Positions 1 to 29,330 of a stretch of 64,000 nt of DNA are shown piece by piece; position 1 is the first letter of the stretch, and each line of letters begins with the position of its first letter. The stretch lies in contig NC_082602.1 of the NCBI RefSeq assembly GCF_030936135.1, positions 4,526,001 through 4,590,000 of the forward strand, in the 5' to 3' direction. The notes below the pieces were generated by a model. It was not told where the DNA came from, did not search any database, and saw nothing but the letters and a program-made list of their open reading frames with translations. Source of the stretch: Gavia stellata. Lineage: Eukaryota; Chordata; Aves; Gaviiformes; Gaviidae. Position numbers and translations under genes: made by a program.

Positions 1-950
1 GAGCCTTCAAACCAGCACGGGAAGGGGAGCGCGGGTGCAGCTCCGCCAGCTCACAACGCCGCTGTGTGCACAGCAGCTATATTTATCCACACAGCCGGCA
101 GCTATATTTATCTGGAATGCCACAGGAGCCTAAAGTCTTCGGGGTAATTTCCGTGCTGCGGAAGAACACGATCTGGATGTCTTTTTTACTATAAGCCTCC
201 TTCTCTGCTCCCCGCTCCCCTTCTGCAGGGGCCTTCGCTACCTTCTCAGCCCTTCCCTGCTCCTCCTGACGTCCCACCGTCTCCACCCTGGTGATGCTGG
301 GCTCTTCTTCCCTCCAGGGCTCTTCTTCCCTTCCAGGCTCTTCTTCCCTCCTGGGCTCTTGTCCCTCCCAGGCTCTTCTTCCCTCCGTCCCTCTTGCACA
401 GCCCTCTTTTCCCGCTGCCACTCGGAGCAGATACGTCTTCGTTTCTCTCTCCGTGGGAGCCGTTTCTCTTGGTGAAGGGCGGAGGCCATCCTCCGGCTGC
501 ATTACTCACCCAGCCCACAGTCTGGGCCGGTTTGTGGGGTTCCCCACGAGCCCCTCCAAGCCCCAGCCGCTGAGGGCTGCGAAACGTCAAGTCTCCCGGA
601 AAGGGCAGGAGCAGGGCACCCCTCTGCCCCCCAAAAGGGGTCACTGAACCAACGTGCGTTTAGCCAACGGTCACCAGCCGAGGTGGGCAGTCGAAGCCCG
701 ACGTTCATGAACTTTCCAAAACAAACCCAAACCGCCTCCTTTTTTGGGTTTGGGTTTTTTTTTTTTTCTGAAGATGAGCTCACGGCTTTTTAATGCTGGG
801 GTTCGGCAGGACGGACCGCACGCCCTCAGCATCAGCAGAGCCTCTCCTCTCGCACAGCACCCTGACCCGCTCTCCGGCTGTGCTGCCCATCGCCCTTAAA
901 GCACCGCCCTGGGTTCCTGGCATCCTTACGGTCCCCTCCTCGCGTGGAGG
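1..950. other. Upstream flank of AIFM2, no gene recognised
   Basis: I see no supported gene here. The open frames over 83-783 are low-complexity (Ser/Leu-rich or Glu/Arg-rich) products of the tandem repeat at 299-388 and of GC-rich sequence. Other contents are a 15-bp motif, GCAGCTATATTTATC, present at 73-87 and again at 98-112, and a T-rich tract around 740-768. In human the next gene on this side is TYSND1, but no TYSND1 coding sequence was recognised. Confidence 0.6.
299..388. repeat. 18-bp minisatellite, about 5 units
   Basis: Five imperfect head-to-tail copies of a unit close to GGGCTCTTCTTCCCTCCA start near 299, 317, 336, 353 and 371. Unit lengths are 17-19 bp and a few substitutions separate the copies. 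The array creates the Ser/Leu-rich and Glu/Arg-rich open frames over this stretch, which should not be taken as genes. Confidence 0.85.
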
Positions 951-1270
951 GTGTATGCGGGGGGGGGACGTAAGGAAGGGGACAATATTCTGCACTTGGG
1001 ACCCCGCCGCTCGCCCGGGCGGAGGCCGCAGCCCGGCGGGACACCTCGCCCCGCTGTCCCCCCCTTCCCGGGGGGGGCGAGGTCTGCCGGGGGGCTCAGC
1101 CCTTGCGCAAACCCAGCCGCGCCCCGCAGCTTTACGCCTGCGGCAGCGCACCGGCCGGCAAACCCGAGCCCGCCGCCGCGAGGCGGGGCGGAGGGCGGGC
1201 GGGTGCGCGGGCGGTGGGGCCGCGGCTGCCGGAGCGGGTCCGCCCCGTCGGGCCGCCCATCGGGCGGAGC

Positions 1271-1279
1271 GCTGAGTCA
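1271..1279 (-). promoter_or_regulatory. Antioxidant response element-like / AP-1 site
   Basis: The + strand reads GCTGAGTCA, so the - strand reads TGACTCAGC. That fits the ARE core TGACnnnGC and also contains an AP-1 heptamer. The base before TGAC on that strand is C rather than a purine, so the extended ARE consensus is only partly met. It lies about 55 bp upstream of the AIFM2 ATG. Confidence 0.5.
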
Positions 1280-1333
1280 GGGAGCGGGAGCGCGGGGGGG
1301 GGGGCTGAGGGGGGGGACAGGCGGTGCCGCACG

Positions 1334-1508
1334 ATGGGATCGCGCGTGTCCGTGGACGACTCGGTGCGGGTGGTGGTGGTCGGCGGCGGCTTCGGGGGCG
1401 CGGAGGCCGCCAGTCTGCTGAAGTCGCGGGCCGTCCCCTTCGTGCTGGTGGACGCGAGGGACGCCTTCCATCACAACGTCGCTGCCCTCCGCGCCGCCGT
1501 GGAGAGCG
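1334..1508 (+). CDS. AIFM2: AIFM2 coding exon 1
   Basis: Encodes residues 1-58 plus the first base of codon 59: the myristoylation signal, the first Rossmann glycine motif and the [11 protein letters not shown] segment typical of the family. The donor reads GCG|gtaagg. Confidence 0.96.
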
Positions 1509-4500
1509 GTAAGGGCTCCGCTGGTTTCCACCGCCTTCCCCCTGCGTGGGTCCCGGCGGGTCAGCTCTCCTGCCCCACCGGTGACCGCAGCAGCTCGGAG
1601 GTACTCGGGGCGTAAGGAGGAGCGGGGTACCGAGAGTGCCTCCTCCGCCCCAGGGACGGTGAAAGACTTGCTGTTTTCCGGCTGGAAAACAAATCCTTGG
1701 CTCTGGGAGGACCCACAGACCGCCTGTGTTAAGCTAATTGCATGTCCGCTGGGAAAACTGAGCAAAAACTACTCAGACGGTCCTTCTTTTTCTTTTATTT
1801 CGAGAGTTTAGAAGGCGACTAAACCCAGCAGCGGCTGGAAGGGGTGAATGAATGTCTTTACGTGTCTTTCTGACACAGAAATGACATTCTGACATCTCGG
1901 AATGTCTTTCTGAGGTGTCGCGCAGCTCAGCAGTGAGGCCCTGGATGACAAAACTCTGCCGGTGAGCTGCTTGGGCTTGTCTGGAATCTCACTTGGGAGA
2001 CTGGGCTAACCCCATTACTCCAGTCGCTGGGGTTTTCGGGGGAAAATCTCATGTTCAAGGCTGGGAAGAAGCATCACAAGGATGTCAAAGGCTTGGTCTG
2101 AGAGGCAGGTAACATGACAAAAAGCCTCTGACGTCCTGCCTGAAGTGCCCTGGACCACAGCGGAGCGCTCACTGGCAAACCAGTACGGGAGGTTCCGTAT
2201 GGGGAGCAGAGACAAAGCACTCTAGCCGAGGGTGTCACCTGGCCTCTGAGGAGCTGATCTTGTCACCAAACCCCAGGCAAAGGTCCTGAAGCTCATTGCT
2301 GGGCAGAGATAACGCACAGCAGAGGCCCAGCCCGTGGTCCCAGGTGCACGCAGAGCTTTTGTCTGAGGAGGGATGGCATGAGGGGAGAAGGGAAGAGGGC
2401 CGTGCTGGCCTCCACACAGGGAGATCTCTTCCCCGTTGTCTCCTCTTACCGCAGGATTTGCCAAGAAGACTTTCATCTCCTACTCTGTCACCTTTGAGGA
2501 CAGCTTCCGACAAGGCGAGGTCATTGGCATAGACCCTGGGAGGCAACAAGTCTTGCTCAGTGACGGGGAGGTGGGTGACGCAATAACTTGCGATGAGTAA
2601 CTCGGCTGCCTTGTGGGATCACCCGCTAATGTGGAGAGTCAGCCTTCAGCGGGGTGTGTTGTGAATCTCTCCTCCTTGGGGTTTTTCTTCAGCTGTGTGG
2701 TGGCTGCAAGAACGCAGTACTCCAAATCTCAGCTGGTGATGTCTGGTGGGAGAAGTGACTTGGAATTTAGGTTTCAGACTGCTGTCCCTGCTTGGAGTCC
2801 TCGGGCGGGGGGTGGGAAGCGAGACGAGCAGGACCACAGGGCACCCCCAGAAAACGTGCCTCTGAACAGGAAGAGGAGCGCAGGACAGAATCACGCTCTG
2901 GGAAAAACAAACTGCACCTTTGCCCTCAAGTTGGAGGAGAGCTGGGAACGCTGTTCAGTTGGGGCAAACATCGCTGTATCTCCTACGGCGCAGATCAGCC
3001 AAGCACACGAACCCTGACCTGTTCCATATCCACAGGCTCAGAGTTCACATGCAGGACAGGGTTCCTGTTCTGATGTAACCCTCAGCTCGGCTGAAATGCC
3101 TGACCCCAAACAAGCCACAACCCAAGCCCTCTGGGAAGACCCTGATTGCATTCCTCTAGGTTTCTGCCACCAGTGGGCAGATACACAGATGCTCACGCTT
3201 AATGCTGGCCCTGTAATTCTAGGAGGTAGAAGGGAATGAAACTAATGACCTACTTCTATGGAGCGCTGCCCCAGGGAGAAGCAGGCTCCCAGCCATCCCC
3301 TCTAAAACCAAGAGGCAATGTGGGGAAAGACCATAGCATTTAATCATCCTGAAGAGCTTGGTAGCAGAGACCGTCTTTCCCTGCGTGCACTGAATGGCAC
3401 CATCCCTTCTAGCCAAGCAGTGGCCTAGAGCTGTGTTGGGATGTGGGTGTACACTAAATGCCCCACCCCATCTAGTGCTCAGATGAGCTTTTATTCTTAG
3501 AGCTGGATTTAGAGCTCAACAATTAACCCTGGAGCTCAGATCCTTATCTAACTGCAGGAAGAAACAGGGGCAGCAGCTCTGATTGATAACTTTTGAGCCA
3601 GAGCATCTCATCTCTGTTCAGAAGAGGGTGAAGGAGCATTAAGTCTCTGGAGAGAGCTGTGATGGTAGCTTCAGCTTCTGGCATAAATACCAGGTGATTC
3701 TCTCTAAGCTTATGGTAGCTTCTTCAAAGCGCTCAGCTCATCCGAAGAATGGTGCCTCTCTCAGACCCTGAGAAAGGCAGTTACTTGGTGTCACCTGGAC
3801 CAGGTCTCTTCCTAAAGTCACTTTCTGACAGTGGCAAGTACTTTCCTAGTTATCAGCGGGGGCTGGAGGAGGGGAATGAGTGAATAGCACCTAGGAGGCA
3901 ACAACTGTATTCTGGGCTCTGTTTTTAAGAGGTCTAACATCCTATTCCACCTCTGCCCTCCCAGGAGCTTCACTACTCCCATCTCATTCTTGCAACAGGC
4001 AGTGATGGGCCATTCCCTGGGAAGTTCAACAAAGTCATCGACATGGAAAGTGCCATCCAGACCTATGAAGACATGGTTAAAGAGGTGAGGAATCAACTTA
4101 TTTCCTAGGAAGTGTTGCCTGCCTTTGTTCAGCTTCCCTGTCCCAGACACCACTATGGGTATGGGGAGCCATCTGTGTCTAAGAACAAGAGACCACGATG
4201 CCTGTAGGGACCGGCCAGGACAAGGAGCACGAGCTAGCTAGTCTAGCGTTCTGTGTGCCCCTGGGGAAGATCAGCTGTCCACACAAGGGGAAACCTGAAA
4301 TGCTCAACAGCGTTACCGTGTACACAGGAAGAGCGATGGGGGTTCCCGGTTTTTGTTTCCTCTTAACAAAGTAGGTGGGTTATTGCTGTTGGGCCAGTGC
4401 TGTATCTCAGAAAGGTCCGTTCACGGAGTGACTGAAGTGACTTCCTGCACTTAGCAGTCCTCTTGTAACATGACTTTCCTCTTTACTTCAAGATTGAGAA

Positions 4501-7359
4501 ATCTGAGCGCATTCTGGTAGTGGGAGGTGGTGCTGCTGGAGTCGAGATGGCTGCAGAGATCAAAACAGAGTACCCAGCCAAAGAGGTAGTAGCATATTAG
4601 TTACAAGTAACTTCATCCTTTGTTCTGAGACTGTTCTTCTGTGATGGTCCTGCTGGAGATATCAGCAGATCAGGAGTTTCCATGCAATGGCACCCTTCGC
4701 CCCTACTGCCTCCTCCTTTGAGAGCACCCTATAGCCTGTCACCAGCAATTATTGGCACTAGATGCCTTTCACTGGCTCACTCTCCTTGGGCATTAAGCGG
4801 GGTGGAAGGAAGCTAGCTATAGCTGCTCCTGCCCGGCACTCAGCAAGTCCTGTCCCATTCCTGTGTCCCCCTGTTTGCTCTTTTGTCCCCAACAGGTCAC
4901 CCTCATTCACTCAAAAATTGCACTAGCTGATGCGGAGCTGCTAGATAGCGTCCGTCAGGAGGTGAAAGAGATTCTCCTCAGAAAAGGAGTGCGCCTCTTA
5001 TTAAGTACGTACTTAACGATGCCTCTGAAGATCTAGACTCTGAAGCTCTATAAGCCGCTCTTCCTTTAGCCAAAGCATCTCCTTCCGATGTCCTCTTTCT
5101 GACTTTTTGGACTAAGCATGGCTCCCTTGAATTCCTGTTTCTTTAGGTGCTTCTGGGCTAGCTGGAAACAGCAGCCTAGTGAAGGTTTGTGACCCAGGGC
5201 TCTCTGTTGCAACAGGTGAAAGGGTCAGCAATGTGGAAAACCTCACGCCAAACCAGTTCCAGAAGGACATGGTAGTAAGGACAGAAAAGGGCACCGAGGT
5301 GGTTGCTGACATGGTGGTCCTGTGCACAGGGATAAAGATTAACTCTTCAGCGTACGCTGCTGCATTTGGTAAGTGAAAAAAACACTGGGTGAGGGGAAAC
5401 CACACAGTTCTTCAATGTCTTGTACTTGAGTACTGAGAGGTTAGGAAATCAACCTTATACAGCCTGCAGTGGTTATTCCACGATACAGCAAATGCTCTAA
5501 CATCACATTAAATACTTAACTGTGAAATGTGACCTTTGGAAACTTACAGACCATAGATCAAGTGGCCAACAGTCTTCTCCAGCTCCTTCTGCTAATACCT
5601 CCAAGGAACCTTGGTATCTTAATTCAGCACAAGGCAGATGACACCTAGAAGCTGATGGTAACTCCTGCTGTCAAGGCCAGGATTTCATCCTAGATATAAG
5701 TTTGCTGAATTCTGAGCAAAAACAGGCTCAGCACATTCAGCGTTCTTGCTGAACTATCAGTGTCACATGGCGTTCAGGCCATTAGTTATGCAGTTAGTTA
5801 TTACAGCCCAGTTGCAGTTATGGCACTACAACTATGGAGCAGCATGATGATTACACAGTCTCCTCCCCAGGCTGGGTACGCTAGCTCTTACTGTTTCTTG
5901 ATGTTTTACTGAAATATCAACGGATGATTCATTGCATGAGACTGCAATAATTAACTACAGCAAGGCAAACAGCTTCTCTTCCCTGGCACGTAGAAAAGAG
6001 GGTGAAAACCCCACTCCTCACTTTGTGTCAATGACATGTTTGATATCATCAGCATTTTGGGGTCTCAGGCCACAACAAGCAACACAAAACTCCTCCTGAA
6101 AACTTACTGTTTGGCAAAACAGGGGACAAAATGGCAAGTAACGGTGCTTTGAAAGTCAACAAGCACCTCCAGGTCGACGGCTATGAGAACATCTATGCCA
6201 TCGGGGACTGTGCAGATCTGAACGAACCGAAGATGGCCTACCACGCTGGGCTCCACGCCAACGTCGTGGTGACAAATATCATCAACAGCCTGACACATAA
6301 GCCTCTTAAAACCTACGAACCAGGTAAGGTAATCTCCTAGCACCTGGCCTTAGCTGTTGGGCTGCTTTTCTGCAGGGAACAGCTGTTTAACACGTACACA
6401 TCGGAACTTGCATGGGACAGTGATTAGAGGTGAAGGAACTCACAACTGGGGTTGACTATATAAACTTACAGCTCAGGCTTCATCTTAGTTCTTGCCAAAG
6501 ACACTGTAGACATTAATTACCTGTGTCAGTCTACAGACACAACGTGTCTTTTCTTCACTAATGTCTTCCTGATAAATCTACTGGTGGGTGTCTGCTATTC
6601 ATCAAACTTGTTTCCTTTTCTTTAAATTGCTTACTGTCCAGTTGAATCCTAGGAACAAGGAGATGACTTGGCTTTCTCCTCCCTTCTCCCCTTAAACTAT
6701 ACAACGCACACAAACTGAACAATCTAGTCTTAAAAATCTAGCTAGGTGATGGGTCTCATTAGTAAGCAACCGATTTAAGTACTTACCGTAACTATGTTGA
6801 AAGCTGTTCCACATGGATGGAGGATATCTGGACAGTGGTTTGGTTTTTGAAGGCTGCCCTGTCTATTTACATTTCTTTCTACTTAAATTTTGTTGTCTAC
6901 CTCTTGGACTCCCTCTCAGGAGGAGGGGAGGAGAGGATCATTCTACACCACGTGCACAGAGCGCCCAATCCTTCAGCAATCCCATTACTGAAAGAAGTAG
7001 AGCAGATGGTGGAGAGAGCTGTGAGTAGTTCTCCCTGGGCCTGCTTCTTTCCTTGTCACGCAGCACCTGGGTCCTGTGCTTAGCAGTACGTGTGGGTATG
7101 AGGGGGTGTAGGAAGGTTTGGAGGAAGTGCAACACGGACATGTAGTAGGGTTTGATACTTAGCTTTGAAACTGCTTAACTTAAACCTCTACATCTTCTTT
7201 CCAGGGTCACTGACATTCCTGCTTTCAATGGGCAGGAATGATGGCGTAGGCCAGGTGAACGGTTACTACGTGGGACGTCTCTTAGTGACCATTGCTAAAA
7301 GCCGGGACCTGTTTGTCTCCAAGAGCTGGAAGACGATGGGACAGACAATGCCTTCCTAA
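1334..7359 (+). CDS. AIFM2: AIFM2 / FSP1, ferroptosis suppressor protein 1, complete gene span (8 coding exons)
   Basis: AIFM2 is an FAD-dependent NAD(P)H oxidoreductase that reduces coenzyme Q and vitamin K at membranes, which traps lipid radicals and blocks ferroptosis. The coding sequence joins 1334-1508, 2455-2570, 3965-4084, 4493-4585, 4896-5004, 5216-5368, 6123-6323 and 7205-7359. All introns are GT-AG, and the total of 1122 nt gives 373 aa, the same length as human AIFM2. The N-terminus MGSRVS fits the N-myristoylation signal (Gly2, Ser6). Dinucleotide-binding motifs are GGGFGG at residues 17-22 and GGGAAG at 148-153, followed by Glu155. The FAD-binding AIGDCAD segment at about 281-287 is intact. 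The start codon has A at -3 and G at +4. No frame break was found, so the gene looks functional. Confidence 0.97.
1509..2454 (+). other. AIFM2 intron 1
   Basis: A phase-1 intron with gtaagg donor and ccgcag acceptor. It contains short echoes of AATGTCTTTC near 1850-1910 but no recognised gene or mobile element. Confidence 0.8.
2455..2570 (+). CDS. AIFM2: AIFM2 coding exon 2
   Basis: Encodes residues 59-97, starting [14 protein letters not shown] and ending SDGE. It enters in phase 1 and leaves in phase 0 at GAG|gtgggt. The segment [13 protein letters not shown] is identical to the human sequence as I recall it. Confidence 0.96.
2571..3964 (+). other. AIFM2 intron 2
   Basis: A phase-0 intron of about 1.4 kb. 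The open frames inside it (2613-3073) have no recognisable family similarity. No mobile element was recognised. Confidence 0.75.
3965..4084 (+). CDS. AIFM2: AIFM2 coding exon 3
   Basis: Encodes residues 98-137, including SHLILATGS and GPFPGKFN, which are hallmarks of AIFM2. It is 40 whole codons, phase 0 at both ends, with acceptor cccag and donor gtgagg. Confidence 0.96.
4493..4585 (+). CDS. AIFM2: AIFM2 coding exon 4
   Basis: Encodes residues 138-168: the second glycine-rich dinucleotide motif [12 protein letters not shown] and KTEYPAKE. It is 31 whole codons. Glu155 corresponds to human Glu156, given a one-residue offset at the N-terminus. Confidence 0.97.
4896..5004 (+). CDS. AIFM2: AIFM2 coding exon 5
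   Basis: Encodes residues 169-204 plus one base: [12 protein letters not shown], then [15 protein letters not shown]. The acceptor is aacag and the donor TAA|gtacgt. The serine codon 205 is split A|GT across the intron. Confidence 0.95.
5216..5368 (+). CDS. AIFM2: AIFM2 coding exon 6
   Basis: Encodes residues 205-255 plus one base, containing [16 protein letters not shown] and [12 protein letters not shown]. The LCTG segment near the NAD(P) site is intact. The donor is TTTG|gtaagt. Confidence 0.96.
5369..6122 (+). other. AIFM2 intron 6
   Basis: A phase-1 intron of about 0.75 kb ending in aaaacag. Nothing was recognised inside it. Confidence 0.75.
6123..6323 (+). CDS. AIFM2: AIFM2 coding exon 7
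   Basis: Encodes residues 256-322 plus one base: [13 protein letters not shown], then the FAD-binding [10 protein letters not shown] with Asp284, which corresponds to human Asp285, then [12 protein letters not shown]. The donor is CCAG|gtaagg. Confidence 0.96.
6324..7204 (+). other. AIFM2 intron 7
   Basis: A phase-1 intron of 881 bp. It contains the exon-like open segment at 6920-7020 listed separately. No mobile element was recognised. Confidence 0.7.
6920..7020 (+). other. Exon-like segment inside AIFM2 intron 7
   Basis: A 101-nt segment is bounded by ctctcag and gtgagt. Joined to coding exon 7 it stays open for 34 codons, beginning [16 protein letters not shown] and ending EQMVERA. Its length is not a multiple of three. 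Splicing on to the last AIFM2 exon would give GH and then a stop, and reading through gives about 20 more codons before a stop. Either way it would replace the normal AIFM2 C-terminus. I do not recognise the peptide. It may be a chance open frame. Confidence 0.3.
7205..7359 (+). CDS. AIFM2: AIFM2 coding exon 8 with stop codon
   Basis: Encodes residues 323-373 and the TAA stop at 7357-7359: [15 protein letters not shown], then [13 protein letters not shown]. This C-terminal segment is highly conserved in FSP1. It enters in phase 1 and restores a total length of 373 aa. Confidence 0.97.
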
Positions 7360-7461
7360 GAGGGGATCAGTAACAAATGACCAAGGAATACAGGAACTGG
7401 AGGAGGGTGAGGGTGCACTTCTATTGCTTGGACAGACTGGTACTGTCTCTTGCAGCACCTC

Positions 7462-7509
7462 CTAAAGCCACCCTAAAGTTGTGTGCTAAAGCCATCCTAA
7501 AGTTGTGTG
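7462..7509 (+). repeat. 24-bp tandem duplication in the AIFM2 3' UTR
   Basis: Two adjacent 24-bp copies (7462-7485 and 7486-7509) of CTAAAGCCAYCCTAAAGTTG plus GTGTG differ at one position. Each unit also contains CTAAAG twice. Confidence 0.9.
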
Positions 7510-7671
7510 CTGCATTAAAGGGGTGCCCTGCCTTGCTGTAAAGGGGAAGGAGGCACTTTCTAAATGAATTGCATGGAAGTTCGCATGATAAAAACCAGGG
7601 AAGGAACGTTTCTTTTACTTCCCCGCTGAGATAGCTCTGAGCAAGAAACTTGGTTTACCTTGATTTGTAAC

Positions 7672-7677
7672 AATAAA
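7672..7677 (+). terminator. Poly(A) signal of AIFM2
   Basis: AATAAA lies about 315 bp after the stop codon and is followed by T/G-rich sequence (tgtggttttc, then tctgtggtttg), as expected for a cleavage and polyadenylation site. Confidence 0.75.
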
Positions 7678-7699
7678 CACTGTGGTTTTCAAAATCTCT

Positions 7700-8650
7700 G
7701 TGGTTTGTTTGTTATGTGGTTTTTCCCTGGCTTTTGCTACTCTTGCTCTTCTAAAGAGTACCTGCCTCTTACAGATCTGGAATCTGCTCTGCAGCATGCA
7801 GGAAGAACAGCTCGCAGCATTGTCTGGGGAAAGCCTGCCTAAAGCCCTAAAGAGGCTATGGAAATCCTGGAACTCAACAGAATATAATGCAGCTTTGTGT
7901 CAACATCTCCACAGCAGCTTTAATTATGTCAGTTACAGCACTATACTTCAGCCAGAAGAGCTGGTTAGTTTTGTGCTGTGTAATACAGCAAGCACTTAAT
8001 TAAAGAAGCTGCTGCTTTTTTTCTTTTTTTAAGGTGAGAAATTCCCAGAGCAAAAGTAGGGTTTATGACAATAACCACACTTGACACATCTTTTTCTTTT
8101 TTTCTTATAAAACAAACAAAATCACCATGAAATATTCTCAGTAATTACAGAGATTATTGTCAGTTAAAAGCAAAACAGAAGCCCCTCATGCATCACTTCT
8201 AAAATCCTTTTCCCTTCTCTGTGGGCTGGAGGCAGAAGTTTAACATCTACCCTCATGGGCAGGGAAAAGAGAGCAGAACATTTTCAAGAGCTTTCTTTAA
8301 AGTGTGTGTGTGTGTGTCTGTGTGTGTGTGTGAAAAATTCATCACTACAAATCTAAAATGAGGTTACTCTTTAAAAACTTCTAAACTAAAGTAACAAGGG
8401 ACACTAAAACTCCTGAAAAGAGATGGTAGCTCAATTGCTTAAGGTGATATAAACGGCTAGAGGATGCTGATAGCATGTGGAAATCGGACTAAACCCCTCG
8501 CATCTCTAGTCACAGCTCTTCATCAAGTCACAACACATCACACTACTACCACTCCCCCTCCTCATCACATTGAAAAAATAAAACCCACCTCTAATGCTTT
8601 TAAAGCTACTCAAGTTTGTTGAAAAATAAAGTTTCATTTGGCTGCCATTG
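7700..8650 (-). other. MACROH2A2: Convergent gap between AIFM2 and MACROH2A2, including the MACROH2A2 3' UTR
   Basis: The 3' UTR of MACROH2A2 runs leftward from 8650. No AATAAA is present on the - strand here. Weak candidates are ATTAAA at 7924-7919 and an A-rich stretch near 8085-8110, so the end of the transcript is unresolved. The + strand open frames at 7660-7999 are not recognisable proteins. Confidence 0.55.
8302..8332. repeat. (GT)n microsatellite
   Basis: About 15 GT units are interrupted once by TC. The repeat sits in the presumed 3' UTR of MACROH2A2, where the transcript would carry it as (AC)n. Confidence 0.9.

Positions 8651-29330
<20,680 letters not shown>

Larger units (their letters stand above)
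950..1540 (+). promoter_or_regulatory. AIFM2: CpG-island promoter of AIFM2
   Basis: This block is very GC-rich and CpG-dense, with several GC boxes (GGGGCGGAG and similar near 1182-1195). It covers the last few hundred bases before the AIFM2 start codon and all of coding exon 1. No TATA box is evident, as is usual for CpG-island promoters. The transcription start was not located, and a separate upstream non-coding exon cannot be excluded. Confidence 0.7.
4085..5215 (+). other. AIFM2 introns 3-5 (4085-4492, 4586-4895, 5005-5215)
   Basis: Three short introns separate coding exons 3 to 6. No additional exon, RNA gene or mobile element was recognised in them. Confidence 0.75.
7360..7700 (+). other. 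AIFM2: AIFM2 3' untranslated region
   Basis: Sequence from the stop codon to just past the AATAAA at 7672-7677. It includes a 24-bp tandem duplication at 7462-7509. The end is inferred from the poly(A) signal. Confidence 0.75.

Noticed and set aside
83-783. Several open frames of 80-139 codons upstream of AIFM2
   Set aside because: They are repetitive translations of the 18-bp minisatellite and GC-rich flank, overlapping in several frames and without recognisable domains.
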